DNA from: Loxodes magnus
Lineage: Eukaryota > Ciliophora > Karyorelictea > Loxodida > Loxodidae
Direction of reading: 5' to 3'
NCBI GenBank assembly: GCA_946699065.1
Contig: CAMPDV010000213.1
Span: forward strand, 1 to 64,000
Length of the DNA stretch: 64,000 nucleotides
The position numbers were made by a program, and so were the translations under genes. The stretch's first letter is position 1; each line of letters starts with the position of its first letter. The notes beneath the pieces are model-generated. The model worked only from the letters and a program-made list of their open reading frames with translations, had not been told where the DNA came from and searched no databases. Of this stretch, positions 51,180 to 63,033 are shown piece by piece.

Positions 51180-51960
51180 CTCATATAAGCATATTTGGTT
51201 TAAAAATCTTGCTTAGGATTTATTACATTACCATTAAAGCTTATTTTTACCTCAGAACTTAAATATAAGGAAATGTAAATTACACTGGTTTCTTATTTCA
51301 AAATACTCTGTCTTATCATATCAAATTTCAGCATAAATAACTATAACTATACAATTATTATATTTAAAAAAGGGAAGAGAAGGAAGATTAATACTGTATC
51401 AGCTTACTAAAAATAAAAAAAGGAATTCCCAATTATTTTTTATGTTAAAAAATGAAGGTTAATTGACTATTCCTCTAACGCGATAGAAGAGATTGGAATT
51501 ATCTCGATTATTAAAAAGAAAAATGACCTAAGAATCTTCCATCTAGAATAATCTCAAACTAAAATAATAGTTATTATCATTCTTTGATATTAATGATCTT
51601 TAATGATAAAGGCAGATTTAAGAATTTTAGATAGTAACAGTTCTGAATAACTATGGACTATGTAGAAAAGATAAAAAAAGTAATTTTTTAATTCCCAAAC
51701 TAACGAGCATCAAGAATTGTAAAATGCTTGATACTTTCTAGAGTCAGTTCATCCGTTCTTATACATAGTAATATCTTTAACTCAAATACGAATTTTATAG
51801 CAATCTAAAACTATCTGTTTCTATATAAGATGTTACTCATTTGCTATTAGCAGATTATATTATTCATCATAATTAACTTTAATATTTTATTATACTTCTA
51901 TGGAATCTTTAATATCTTAGATATTTGCTAATGAAAAGTGAGTATATAAAGCATTATTGA
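51180..51960. repeat. Older diverged repeat of 8151-8950
   Basis: Same order and orientation as 8151-8950, lower identity. Directly before it the 2.6-kb segment of 5.5-8.14 kb is missing. Confidence 0.6.
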
Positions 51961-52574
51961 AATTATATAACTTAGTTGTTTTAATAAAGTAGATAAGAGA
52001 ATTTAAAAATAGAAATAAGAAAATTAGAGATTAGAGTAATTAGCATAAAAATTAAAGCTTAAACTTAATTTTTATCTACATTGCTTATATAAGTATTTTA
52101 CAGAAACTTACTAAAATTTACTGAAAAGAAAGACTTAGATAATTTAACTTTAGTGTTAGTGTGAGTTTTCTGCAAGAATGTGTAATTAAAAATATACCTA
52201 AAGAATTTCATATTGTTCGCTAACACTTTGTAAGAAGTATTCTTATTTAATTGTTAATCAAAATAAATTATTTAATTAGCTTGCTTTCTTTTTAAAATAA
52301 AATTAGAACATTATTTTTTAATTAAATATTGATAAATGAAATTTTCTTATTAAGTATCTTTAGAAGCATCTTCTATTTAAATATTAAGATTTTATAAACC
52401 TTCTACTCATAAGACTTCACAGAAATTTACTATTATAGTCTTTTTTAAAAAATTTAATTTTTTTCTTTGTCTTAGTTTTAGAGAATGAGTAAGGTAAGCT
52501 CTATCAGAACAATAAAGTTTAACTTTTATGGATGTTACTATTATCTCTTTGTATTTATTTAACTAATGTATCAC
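51961..52574. other. About 600 bases present only in the second copy
   Basis: AT-rich and without counterpart between 8930 and 8960. An insertion here or a deletion at 8.95 kb; no termini or genes recognised. Confidence 0.4.
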
Positions 52575-55500
52575 TTAGTTTCTACCTTATATAAGTTAAA
52601 TGATTTGCTTATTGATAAAGAATCATATTTTTAAAATATCTAATCTAAAGAATGACAAAAGCAAGACTTTTAATTATCTGACTTTATCTATTAACTTAGA
52701 GAAGCCTTTAGGTGTATTCAAGTTCTAAAGGAAAGTTTTCAAATAATTATTCTATTTAGGTAGGTTTTTGAAGTATTTGACTATCAAGCAAACATTCATA
52801 ACATATAGTAATCCATGTTTGAAGAAGAAGATCGGCAAATTATCTTATCTCTATACATTAAGACATCGTTCTGAGTTTTTTAGAACACTCCAATTTAATC
52901 TTTAGAAATATCTTTTTATTAGAATACAAGGACTGAATACAGGACTAAGTGTTAACACTTTAGTGTAATAATCAAACTGTTTTATGAAAGTTTAGATTTT
53001 TTGAGTTTTTCTTCAGAAAGTAAATTTTTATAGTTTATTGACACTATCAATTCCTTTTTTTGTCTCTTTACTTAGATAAAATAGTATTAATAGCTTCAAT
53101 TATCTAATTAAGTTAAGATTTACAAATATTTAATCTTAGATAGAGATTTATAATTCAATTTGATATAGAGATATCCTTAAAGATATTTATTTTGTTACTT
53201 TTTATTGTGTTATTAATTTGAATTATCAGAAACTCTTCAATTACCTTTATTTTATATCCTTAAACATTAAAATTGTAATGTTACTTATATCTGACTAGAG
53301 TAAGTATTAGTTATGATACAGTTGAAGTTTAAGCGAAAAATGATTTTATTCTTATCCTAAACCTTTGAATTCTCTATTTGATACCCTTTTCTTTCTATCT
53401 TTTGCTGATATTGATGATGAAATTGAAAGAGCTAGTTTTTAATTATCTAACCTTATAGTTTATTTGTATTTATAATTTAATTGGCTAATTATATGACTTA
53501 AGAGGTACTATCATAATTAAGATCTGCTACTTTTAAAAACTTACTTTTACTATTTATTGAATTGCAAAACTTAAAAGAAGGAATTTAAAAGAGAAACCTA
53601 GGAATTCAATCAAATTAGACTTTTAGCTTTTTACGAGCGACAAAGGTTGAATGCTCATTTATAATAGAGAAGGACGTACACAAGTTGACTATTAACAATT
53701 TGAAGAATGAGAAGAAATTAGTGATGATAGGTAAATAAAAGATACAATTAAAAAGGAATAAAAGTAGGAAAATATTAAAGTTTAAGTTTATAGAAGAGAA
53801 ATTGTGGGATATAACTCTAGAAAGCGTCTAGATTAGAAGATTGTTTGATATATAAAGAATATTAATATATCAAGATGGTACTTATTAGAAAAGTATCAGA
53901 TCGTATAAGAGGTTATAGCTAGACTGAGTTTTAATAAATTGAAAGATTACCTTAATTCTAAGCGCTATTTAAGTTAAGCAAACTGTCAATAGAACTATCC
54001 TTTTTAAAGCATTGGAAAATTCACTACATAAGCTTAATAGTTAAAGGTTAAAAAATATTATCAATAATAGAAGAGCAATAAATAGCTAAGACTGGATCAA
54101 GCTCGAGCAATCAGCATTTTCTGCAATCATTATAATAACTCTAAGAATATTTACCTTTGTAAGCACTAATGATGTCCTAAACTTCTTCTGTACTATAATT
54201 TGGTACTTAAATATTGTAAGTATAATAGAAGGATATAAAGTAAACTGAAGTTAGTTATTTTCTATGAAGTTTTGTAAGAAAATACTACGTTAAGTTGTAA
54301 AAAAAAATTAAAATTTTTATTTGTAAAGTAACTACAAAAGAAACATACAATGAGGCATTAATGTAAGATTCGGATTAAAGATATTAAAGTCGAAGACTAA
54401 ATCAAAATAGCATGTTATGATTAATTAAGAGATGAAGCTATTTGGAATCTGTAAGTTATTTGGAATATGTTAGTTACTGTGAAGCAAATAGGAAAATATT
54501 CAATAGTCTTTATTAAGAAGAAAGAGAAAAATAAAACAGAACTTTAAATTTCAACGCCTCCAGATTATAAACTTTCAGAGAATTTAATCTACAGCTTGGA
54601 TTGTAGTGATATTAAGAGTTGTTATTAAAAAAATAGTAAAAAGGAAAAGAGACAACTTAGATGTCAGAATAACTTGATTTTCAATTATTAAGAATTGATA
54701 AATATCTAATACGAAAGCAAAGCTACAAAGCTGAAGAAATATACAAAACTCATTTAAATAATGATAATGAATTTTCAAATTAAGATTTATAAACAGGAGA
54801 TCATTAGTGAAATAAAAAACAAATCTTAAATTTCTAAACAATTAATTAATCATTTGAGTATAAACCTTAGTTTTAGTTAAATAGATAAAATATTTTAATA
54901 TTAATGAATATCGTAAATAAGTAATCTTGCATCTTACATAATAGAAGATACTTTCTTAGTTCAATTTTAAATAGATCTTAAAAAAATATTTTGAGATAGT
55001 TGTTAAATTAGTAAGCTATGAACTGAATTAACTACTAGATTTATTATTTTTAAGTTACTTCTTCCTTTTAAAAGTAAAATGGAAGAATTTTCCCTATCTT
55101 TTATAGAATTACGTCTTAATTGTTTTTCTTTCTTTCTATTTTTGCTTTAGCTCAGCTGGATAAGCATTTTCTCCTTTTCTCTTAATACTATACTTTGATT
55201 AGTTCTTGTATAGATCTTAGGTTAATTATTTAAGGAACAGAAACCAGATAGTCTAGTCTTAAGTTTTTCTCATCTTCACATATTCTTTCAGGTCCCAATG
55301 CTTGTAATTTAGTAATTAGGGCTATGAATTTTATTTAACTAACTTCAGGATACCTTTCTAAATACTGCTACTAGCTTTTTATAACGATATGGCATAAAAA
55401 ATTTTTCAGCTGAATATAGTCTTCTATTTTTTAAGATTTTCGATAACTAAGCATTTCTGCTTTTACTCTGATTAAATGCAAAGTATTAAAATATAAGCTT

Positions 55501-56483
55501 GTTATTTTAGTTATTTCTTTTCTAATTATTACATGCTTTCCATCAGTTAATTGAACTTGCCTTTAGTTGAATTATTCCTCCTAAAAATCCTTTTACTTTC
55601 TTATTTTTCTTTATTTTGCTAGATATTCTCCTTCATCTTAGACATGAAATAGTTGAAAAATTAATTAATAGGAATTATTCTTGGCTAATTTAGTTCCAAT
55701 TAATATAGTTTAATACTGATTTTATCTAGCTCCTGCTAAAAAGTTTTATAATGTCTAATATATTTTATTTATCTTACAGAAAGGCTAAGTACTTTAGAAG
55801 AGATTAAGTAATTAATATAGTTTAAATTTTATATAATTAGTTAGGTAAAAAGAATTAATCTTAAGATCATCAAAGTACTTGTTTTTAGAACATAATTCTC
55901 CCATTTAAATAAAATCTCTATGTGTTCAATTACTCCATTAAATCTTTACTTTTATCCTTAGTTTATGTAGAAATATTAATAATTGTTTATTATTTAATTC
56001 AGCTTTACTATCTCTTCTGCTTTAATTAAAATTATAATTCATAATCTATTTTATCTTTTTATCTAAAAATAACAAATTTGCTAAATGTGTTTACTACAAT
56101 TTGAAAAAGCTTTTCATTAAATAAATTTTATATAAGTTTGGTTAGATACCTATTTATATCTATATTTAGTTTATATGATGTTTACTTAATAAAATTATAA
56201 TAATATAGTTATTACTAATTTTAAAACCATCTAATGTTTCTTTTCTGTTTGTTCTTTTTATTAGTTAAATCTATTTCTAAGTATTTAGTTTTATAAGTAA
56301 TTTATTCCTTTTAGAGGTTATTTTCTTCCATTTTATGTAATAATTTTAAAAGTAGTTAATTCTTCTATTTAATTTAATAACTATTTTCATTCAATTAGTT
56401 TAATTTAAATTATTTTCTTAAGTAATTTCAATCCAATCAAATATTAAGTAGCATTTTTATTTTTTACTCAATAAAAAATTAAA
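52575..56483 (+). pseudogene. Decayed coding DNA upstream of the TRIM-like gene (block B)
   Basis: Counterpart of 8951-12891. The protein-like stretch at about 53.85-54.26 kb has amino-acid changes and a frameshift relative to block A, so both copies have drifted. The 84-codon reverse-strand frame at 54584-54841 is not convincing. Confidence 0.35.
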
Positions 56484-58493
56484 ATGTCAGCGGCCAAGTG
56501 TGAAGCATGTGAAGAAAATTTCAACTAAGAGCTTAGAAAGCCTAGGTAGTTGGACTGCGGATGTATTCTATGTGAGAAATGCATAAAAACTGTATACAAC
56601 CTCTATTAGAAATTTACTTGCAACAAGCATAACATCATTACGTAAAGACCAATTGAGTCATTACCAATTATGAACTTAGTAAGGCAATAGGCATAGAACC
56701 TTATCAATCCTTAGGACATCTGCCCTATTCATAGATAGTATTCCTTAACCCTGTATTGCGTATAGGACAGCATAAGAATCTGTGTACAATGTTAGTAGAC
56801 ATCGCATTAAGGACATAGATGTATCGCTACGTAGGATGCAATCTAGCATTTAAAGAGTTACTTGGAATCCACTTTTAGGGCTATCAAGTAGAGACTGGTC
56901 TAATACATATCTACATTGTATTAATGGTATAGTCAGATAAGTTAATTGTAGATATCCAGAATGGCTAATATGGTTTAGGTATAGCAATCGATCAAGTAGA
57001 GTATCAAGTAAGCCTGTTAGAAGATGGTGAATAATTAATAATACTAAATAAAGAAGTAAATGTAGTTACTTAAAGAAGCATCTGATTACTATCAGGTGAT
57101 AGGAAGTTAGGTCGAAGCTATCTCAAATAGTTCCTAGGATAATATCAATCAATGTGAGAATAAAAGGAACTAGTTGAATCAATTTGAGTTAACAATCTAG
57201 GAAAGGTTCTAGAGTATCTCCTAATCATCCTCTGTTGTATGTCGCGAGAATTTAAGTCAATAGGCTCTCTAGAATTTTATCATTTCTTATCTAATGCAGT
57301 AGCTTTAGCCTAACCAAGTTTACTAGAGTTACATGGCCTAAGCAAGCTAGATCAAGCAACTATAGTTAGCCATAAAGCGTTTATACTAAGACTTTCAATA
57401 ACGGTTCCTCTACTAAGAAAACAAAGAATAAGACTTTCAACTCTAGTTAAGCAATAAGGACTAATAACTTCAGGCCAAGTAGCTCTAGTATGCTTAAGAC
57501 ATCTAAGAGCTTCGACAATAAAATGCTTATCTTCAATAGGAATTAGCTCTTAATAAGTCTGCTATCACTTAATTATAAGACTAGTTACATAAATTAGCAT
57601 AAGAGAATCTCAGATACAAAGAGTAGATGAGAATCTTATTGAAGGAGTAGGAGAGTATAAAATCTGCATTTAGTTAGTTGGAAGCCGATAATAAAAATAT
57701 CAATGACTAGCTTAGATAAAAAGAATAGTAATTAAAAGATTTGCCATATTCTTTGGAATAGTTAAAGTCTTAAGCTAGATAAATTCAAGTCAGTGAATGG
57801 AGTGAGTTGGTGAAGGATTCTATCTATAAGTATCTAATACTTAAGAGAGTGAATAATTCTCCACCAAGGATAGCAGTATATAGGAGAGTATTCTATGGTA
57901 CCAATAAGATCTAATCTTTTTAGTTGGACGGTATCAATGGCTCCTGTGTTTACAATGTGGTAGCATCAATGACTCCAATATATACTAATGCCTCATCGAC
58001 ACATTAGATCTCTGATGAGTTACTAATCTAGGTGGGTGGTAACTCAACTAAATCACATCTGGATAAGATCTTATAAATAACTATTGGTAGTGATTCAGTG
58101 ATAAAAGCCTCAGCTTCTTTGATCTAGCCAAGAAGTATAACTTAAATGGGATATGACAATGACAGATTGTTGTATATATTAGGAGGGTTGGATCCATAAT
58201 CAAAGTCTGCATCATCTCATCCTTATTATAATTACTACAATTCATTGGAGGTGTACGACATAGTTTTGAATAAGTCTGTGTCATTGTTGAGTAATAAGGA
58301 TTGTATCCACCGTAATGGAATATGGGTATCATATGAGAGAGTGTGGATAGTGGGTGGTCATATATAAAGTTCAGATTTATCTAATAATTTCCACTGATCA
58401 AGTTTGGTATCATCATATGACGTGATGTTGAGTGTGTATTAGTAGTATGGGATGTAGTTACCTAAGCCGGCATCTGGATTGGCAAGTGTGTGA
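56484..58493 (+). CDS. TRIM-like protein: RING, B-box, coiled coil, kelch (669 residues)
   Basis: ATG 56484 opens a frame of 669 codons, with about 80 TAA/TAG read as Gln, ending at TGA 58491-58493. Residues 6-49 form a RING-like zinc site: C6, C9, C25, C27, C30, C33, C46, H49; the usual His after DCG is Cys. Residues 80-111 are a B-box 2: C80-x2-H83, C92, D95, C100-x2-C103, H108-x2-H111. A Gln-rich coiled coil spans about 115-430. Kelch repeats follow from about 495 (LLYILGGLDPQ, NSLEVYD, ERVWIVGG, SLVSSYD). TRIM-type proteins are usually E3 ubiquitin ligases that bind substrate through the C-terminal beta-propeller; a role here is inferred. Kelch-like sequence continues past the stop to about 58777. 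Confidence 0.85.
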
Positions 58494-58779
58494 GTGAATG
58501 AGACTGAGTGTGCTTATATTTGGGACATGAATAATCATCTTTAGTAAACTTGTGTGTTTGACACTAGGTCCATGATAAGGGATGGTAGTTAATATCCTTA
58601 CGATACAGCATCTAATTTCTGATACAATGGTCAATAAGTGAATAATGTCATATGGATGTGGAGTAGTGAATACCAAACATAGGCAAATGTGATATATTAT
58701 TACGACATAAAAGGAGGTAGTTTTTTTAAGTCTAGAGAGTGGAAATCTATGCAATTGGATGTGAATTGAATCTCTTAAC
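58494..58779 (+). pseudogene. Kelch-like sequence downstream of the TGA
   Basis: In frame with the TRIM-like gene: VNETECAYIWDMNNHLQQ, CVFDTRSMIRDG, then TGA, YNGQQVNNVIWMW and VIYYYDIKGGSFFKSREWK, ending at another TGA. It looks like one or two further kelch blades. Block A has the same extension with the same two TGAs. Either the true protein was longer and Trp codons TGG became TGA, or the stops are read through. Confidence 0.6.
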
Positions 58780-59270
58780 GAGGACAATTATTAAGTTATT
58801 AAGTTATTAAGTTATTATATTATTAAGTATATTAGAGTATATAAAGTATGATTAAAGTATGATTAAAGTATATTAAAGTATATTAAAGTATATTTAAAGT
58901 ATATTAAAAGTATTAAAAGTATATTTAAAGTGAATTAAAGTATATTTAAGTATATTAAAGTATATTAAAGTATATTAGAGTATGATTAAAGTATATTAGA
59001 GTATATTAAAGTATATTTAAGTATATTAAAGTATGATTAAAGTATTATAAGTATATTAGAGTATTTAAAGTATATTTAAGTATATTAAAGTATTATAAGT
59101 ATTATAAGTATATTAGAGTATATAAAGTATATTAGAGTATTATAAAGTATATAATATAAATTATGTATATAAATAGAATATAAATAGAGTATTATAAAGT
59201 ATATAATATAAATTATGTATATAAATAGAATATACTTAGAGTAGATATAGAGTATGTATAGAATATATGT
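58780..59270. repeat. AGTATATTAA-type AT tandem repeat (block B)
   Basis: Same repeat as 15201-15545 but longer, with a duplicated TATAAAGTATATAATATAAA section near 59.14 and 59.20 kb. Confidence 0.8.
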
Positions 59271-59354
59271 ATGGAATATGAATAGAGTATGTGAAAGTGT
59301 ATGAGGATGTTAGAGTTAAATGAAGTAAGAAATATAAAAGAGTAAAGAGTGGTG

Positions 59355-59830
59355 GGAAGTAAAAAAAAGAAAAGAAAGGAAAGAAAGAAAGAAAAGAAAG
59401 AAAGAAAAGAACAAAAAAAAAGAAAATTAAGAAAATTAAGAAAGAAAGAAAAGTAAGAAAGAAAAAAAGAACAAAAGAACAATAAAAATAAGAAAAGAAA
59501 GAAAAAAAGAAAATTAAGAAAATTAAGAAAGAAAGAAAAAAAAGAAAGAAAGAAAGAAAAAAAAGAAAGAAAGAAAGAAAAAAGAAAATTAAGAAAGAAA
59601 GAAAGGAAAGAAAGGAAAGTAAGAAAAAAAAAAGTAAGAAAAAAAGTAAGAAAAAAAGAAAGAAAAGAGCGAAAAGAAAAGAAAGAAAAAAAAAAAAATT
59701 AAGAAAGAAAGGAAAGAAAGGAAAGAAAGAAAGAAAAAAAGAAAAGAAATAAAAAAAGAAAAGAAAGAAAAAAAGAAAGCAAATTAAGAAAAAAAAGTAA
59801 GAAAGAAAAAAAAAAAGTAAGAAAAGCAAA
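59355..59830. repeat. Degenerate GAAA/polypurine tract (block B)
   Basis: Polypurine with GAAA, AAAAGAAAG and AAATTAAG interruptions, in the place of the nearly pure GAAA array of block A. The long Phe/Leu/Ser reverse-strand frames here are repeat artefacts. Confidence 0.9.
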
Positions 59831-60061
59831 AAAGGGAAAAAAAAATTTTTTTAAGAGAAAAAATGTAAGTAAGAAAGGGAAAAAATTTTAAAGTAAAAAA
59901 GAAAAGAAAAAATAGAAAGGGAAAAAAATTGGAAGAAGGGAAAGGAGTGTAAAATAAATGAGTGTGTAGAAAGAGATAGTGGAATTAAAGGAAGTAGATT
60001 AGAAGTATAAAGAGGTGTAAGGAAGTGTAAAGAAGTGGTTGAAAATCATGAAAAATAAAAA

Positions 60062-60116
60062 AGTCTTTTTTTGCTCAGCGTTTTACACTACAAGAGATTT
60101 TTTTTGATGGACTAGA
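60062..60116 (+). promoter_or_regulatory. First copy of the conserved 50-bp block (block B)
   Basis: CTTTTTTTGCTCAGCGTTTT, then ACACTACAAGAG and a T-run, as at 16575. It is followed here by unrelated G-rich sequence instead of 20-bp units. Confidence 0.4.
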
Positions 60117-60487
60117 GGAGGGTTAAAGTGGATAAGGTGTGGGATGGAATGAATTATGGGTAAAAAAAAATAATTGTATAGGATATTTTTTGAAAAAAGG
60201 TGAAAAATTTTAGAAAGGGACAAAAATTTGTTGGTTAAATGAAAATAGAGTTAGGAATAAAAAATTTTGAAATGTATTTTCCTAAAAAGTTTTGTGAATG
60301 AGCGAGAATAAAAATTTTTGAGTGAAAGGAATCGAAAATTTTTTGATTTTTGAAAATGAGTAAAAAGTAATTTGGTGATAAGAGAAGGTGAAAGGAAAGA
60401 TTAATGGAGTGTTTTTGGGATGAATCGTATGTTAGAGGGGAATTTTTTTAGAAAATGAGGAGTGTTATAAAGGGAAAAATGGTGAAA
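60117..60487. other. Extra segment between two conserved blocks, block B only
   Basis: Purine-rich, with repeated AAAATTTT cores (AAAAATTTTAGAAAGGGAC, AAAAATTTTTGAGTG) that look like scrambled or diverged relatives of the 20-bp unit. Absent from block A. Confidence 0.4.
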
Positions 60488-60533
60488 GCCTTTTTTTGCT
60501 CAGCGTTTTACACTGCAAGAGATTTTTTTTGAT
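60488..60533 (+). promoter_or_regulatory. Second copy of the conserved 50-bp block (block B)
   Basis: Same block as at 60062, with CACTGCAAG instead of CACTACAAG, directly before the 20-bp tandem units. Confidence 0.4.
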
Positions 60534-60652
60534 GGACTAAAAATTTTGGAATCGACTAAAAAATTTTGGAACGGACAAAAAATTTTGGGTTGGACTAAAA
60601 AATTTTGGAACGGACTAAAAAATTTTGGAATGGTCTAAAAAATTTTGAAAAA
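60534..60652 (+). repeat. Six tandem 19-20 bp units upstream of ORF1 (block B)
   Basis: Units start near 60534, 60553, 60572, 60592, 60612 and 60632. One more unit than in block A, with single-base variants (TCGACTAAA, GGACAAAA, TGGTCTAAA). Confidence 0.75.
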
Positions 60653-61083
60653 TTAAGTAAAAGGGGTAAAACGTAAATATATTAAATAAAAAAATAAAAG
60701 AATCATGAATGATAAAAAAATAATTTAGAAAATAGAATAAAGTAAGTTCCGATATAATAAAAATATTAAAATATTTATAAATTTAATTATTTAGACTTAT
60801 CGATAAGAAAAACTAAGTTAAAGAAGAATTATCTTATAAACTATTTATAGAAGTATAAATAATTTGAATATAAGGATAGATAATGATGAAAAGAGATAAC
60901 TAACTAAATAAGTAAAAGAAACCAAAAAAAGAAATATAATTAAGAGAGAAAGGAAAAGTGTAGAGTTATTTTTGGAGATTTACACTATAGAAGAATTTTA
61001 AAAATGGACTAATCTTGGATGTTTTGGTTTTTACTTGATTAAAAAATAATAATAAATTATTATATAATATAATTTAATATAAA

Positions 61084-61808
61084 ATGGCATCTAAGAAATA
61101 ATAGAATTCTCCAACAAAATCTAAAAATTAACCAGACTTTGCTAACTATTTCTATTGTTACAATTGGATAATTAGAAGCTAGCAAAAGAAGTTTAAGACT
61201 TTAAATTAATAATTTAATCTCTCATGTTAGCCATTAACTAATTGGTAAATTAATAGGACTCTAAGCAAGAAATTAAATAATAGACTATTTCCTTAGAAAT
61301 AGATAGAAAGATAAATTGGTCAAATCGAATGAAATTTAAGATAAAATTTTTCCCAGAGGATCAGTTAACTGGAGCATATCAAGCTCAGTTAACTATCAAA
61401 TTCAGAATCATAAGGAGAAGAATCTGAATTAAAACTTATTCTATTAGAAAAGAAAAATTAAATGTTGATATTGCTATAAGTATGGACACAAGTTTAATTA
61501 GTGTTAACGATTTAAGAAGAAGCAATCTTAAGTAACTGAAAGAGAAATCTAAAATTTATTCATAATCTTATGCTTCCAAACAGAAGACTTTCAAGAAAAA
61601 ATATTTTAACCATTCTTAGAAACTTCAAAAATCTAAAAGGCATTGAGAGATACAATCTGGATTTGACTTACAAGAATTAGCAAGAGGAGAAAATAAAAAT
61701 GTTATAAGAATTTACGATTAAAAAAATCAAGTATAATACGATCTCGAGACCTATTAATTACTACAAAACTCTATAAACTCTAATTTATGGTAAGCTAAAT
61801 AAAGGTGA
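61084..61808 (+). pseudogene. LINE ORF1, copy c in block B
   Basis: Nearly identical to 17156-17880 and of the same length (725 bases, not a multiple of three), with the same frame breaks and the same TGA in the zinc knuckle. Ends NSNLWQAKQR-TGA. Confidence 0.65.
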
Positions 61809-62329
61809 TGCCACATTAATATATAATTATATTAATTTAAAATAAAAAAGGAACATAAAAATTTGAAAGACAAGAAGTAAACGTAAATTAAAGTGTAATG
61901 TGAAAAGAATAATAGGATTTTTAAGGAGTTTAAGAGTAAAAGAGAATAAGAGAAATGTAAGAAGACAAGAAGTAATTTAAAATAAAAAAAATTGCTAAGA
62001 CAAAAGTATTTAACATTAGCTAAATAAAAAATTAAATAAAAAATAAAAAAAAAATTAATCATTAAAAGATATCTTTATGAAAGAGAAGCGATGAAAAGAA
62101 GCTGAAAAAAAAATCTTTTAACTCTTCAATTTAAAAAATAAAAAAGATAATAAGATAGATTGAAACATCATAAAATGGATTTTAAATAAATAGAAGAGAT
62201 AATTTAAATAAATTATATAGAATATATAAAGAAAAATAAAAGGATGCGCTTCATCTGCATAGAGCATATCAGCTGTACTGCTTGTATACTATTTAAAAAC
62301 ATTTCTTAGATATATTATATAAAAATAAA
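61809..62329. other. Spacer between the two ORF1 copies (block B)
   Basis: Counterpart of 17881-18408; no gene recognised. The 76-codon reverse-strand frame is unsupported. Confidence 0.4.
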
Positions 62330-63033
62330 ATGGTACCTAAGAAATAACAGACTTCACCAACAAAACCTTATAAAACTTAGTAGGATGTAGTCAATGATCT
62401 CTGCTATCTTTAGATAGAGAATTAAGAAATAACAAAAGTAATTAAAGATCTTTATAAACTAACTAATGAATTGTAAAATAGAAAATTCAACACTACGATA
62501 GGAATTGCTCTAAACCCGCACTTGCAACAAATTTAAGGTGGAATTTTACAGACAGAACAAATAGCAATAGAAATTTAAAATTTGAAAATACTAAACCAGA
62601 AAAACTTAAAGAAAGTGATTCATTGGAAATAGAATAACAAACTGCAACAAAATATATTCCCTATCGGAAAATAATGATATGTTGACATTGCAAACTTTCA
62701 TTATATAAAGTAAGAAATTGCTACCAATTTTAATAAAAATAAAAGAGATTAATATAAATCAAATGGTAAGATATGCTTAAAATAAGCAAGACAAGTGAAT
62801 GTTTGCTTAATCTGTAAAAAACTCCAACTAAGCCGAAAAGCTCCTTATATCTAAAAGGAAGTAAACTATTTCAATGAAAATGATAGCGATTAGGCCTATC
62901 GAAAAAAATAATGGAAAAAAATCTTAAAAATATCAAGAAACATGATAATGAAGATACAGGCAAATTTAAAGTGATAAATTATTTTTAAATAATAAATTAA
63001 CAAATTAATAAGTGGTAAACCAAATAAAGGTGA
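62330..63033 (+). pseudogene. LINE ORF1, copy d in block B
   Basis: Counterpart of 18409-19139. About 20 bases between two TTGTAAAAT repeats and 6 bases of a GATGAA repeat are missing, giving a shorter gene. The zinc knuckle with TAT for His and TGA at the aromatic site is the same. Ends NKWQTKQR-TGA at 63033. Confidence 0.65.

Noticed and set aside
55146-55167. TTAGCTCAGCTGGATAAGC, like a tRNA D-arm (also near 11.55 kb)
   Set aside because: No acceptor pairing and no T-arm or B-box at the right distance; the block A copy has TAGTTCAG.
58458-58787. 109-codon reverse-strand frame
   Set aside because: Antisense of the kelch region of the TRIM-like gene.
59213-59829. Phe/Leu/Ser-rich reverse-strand frames
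   Set aside because: Antisense of the degenerate polypurine tract.
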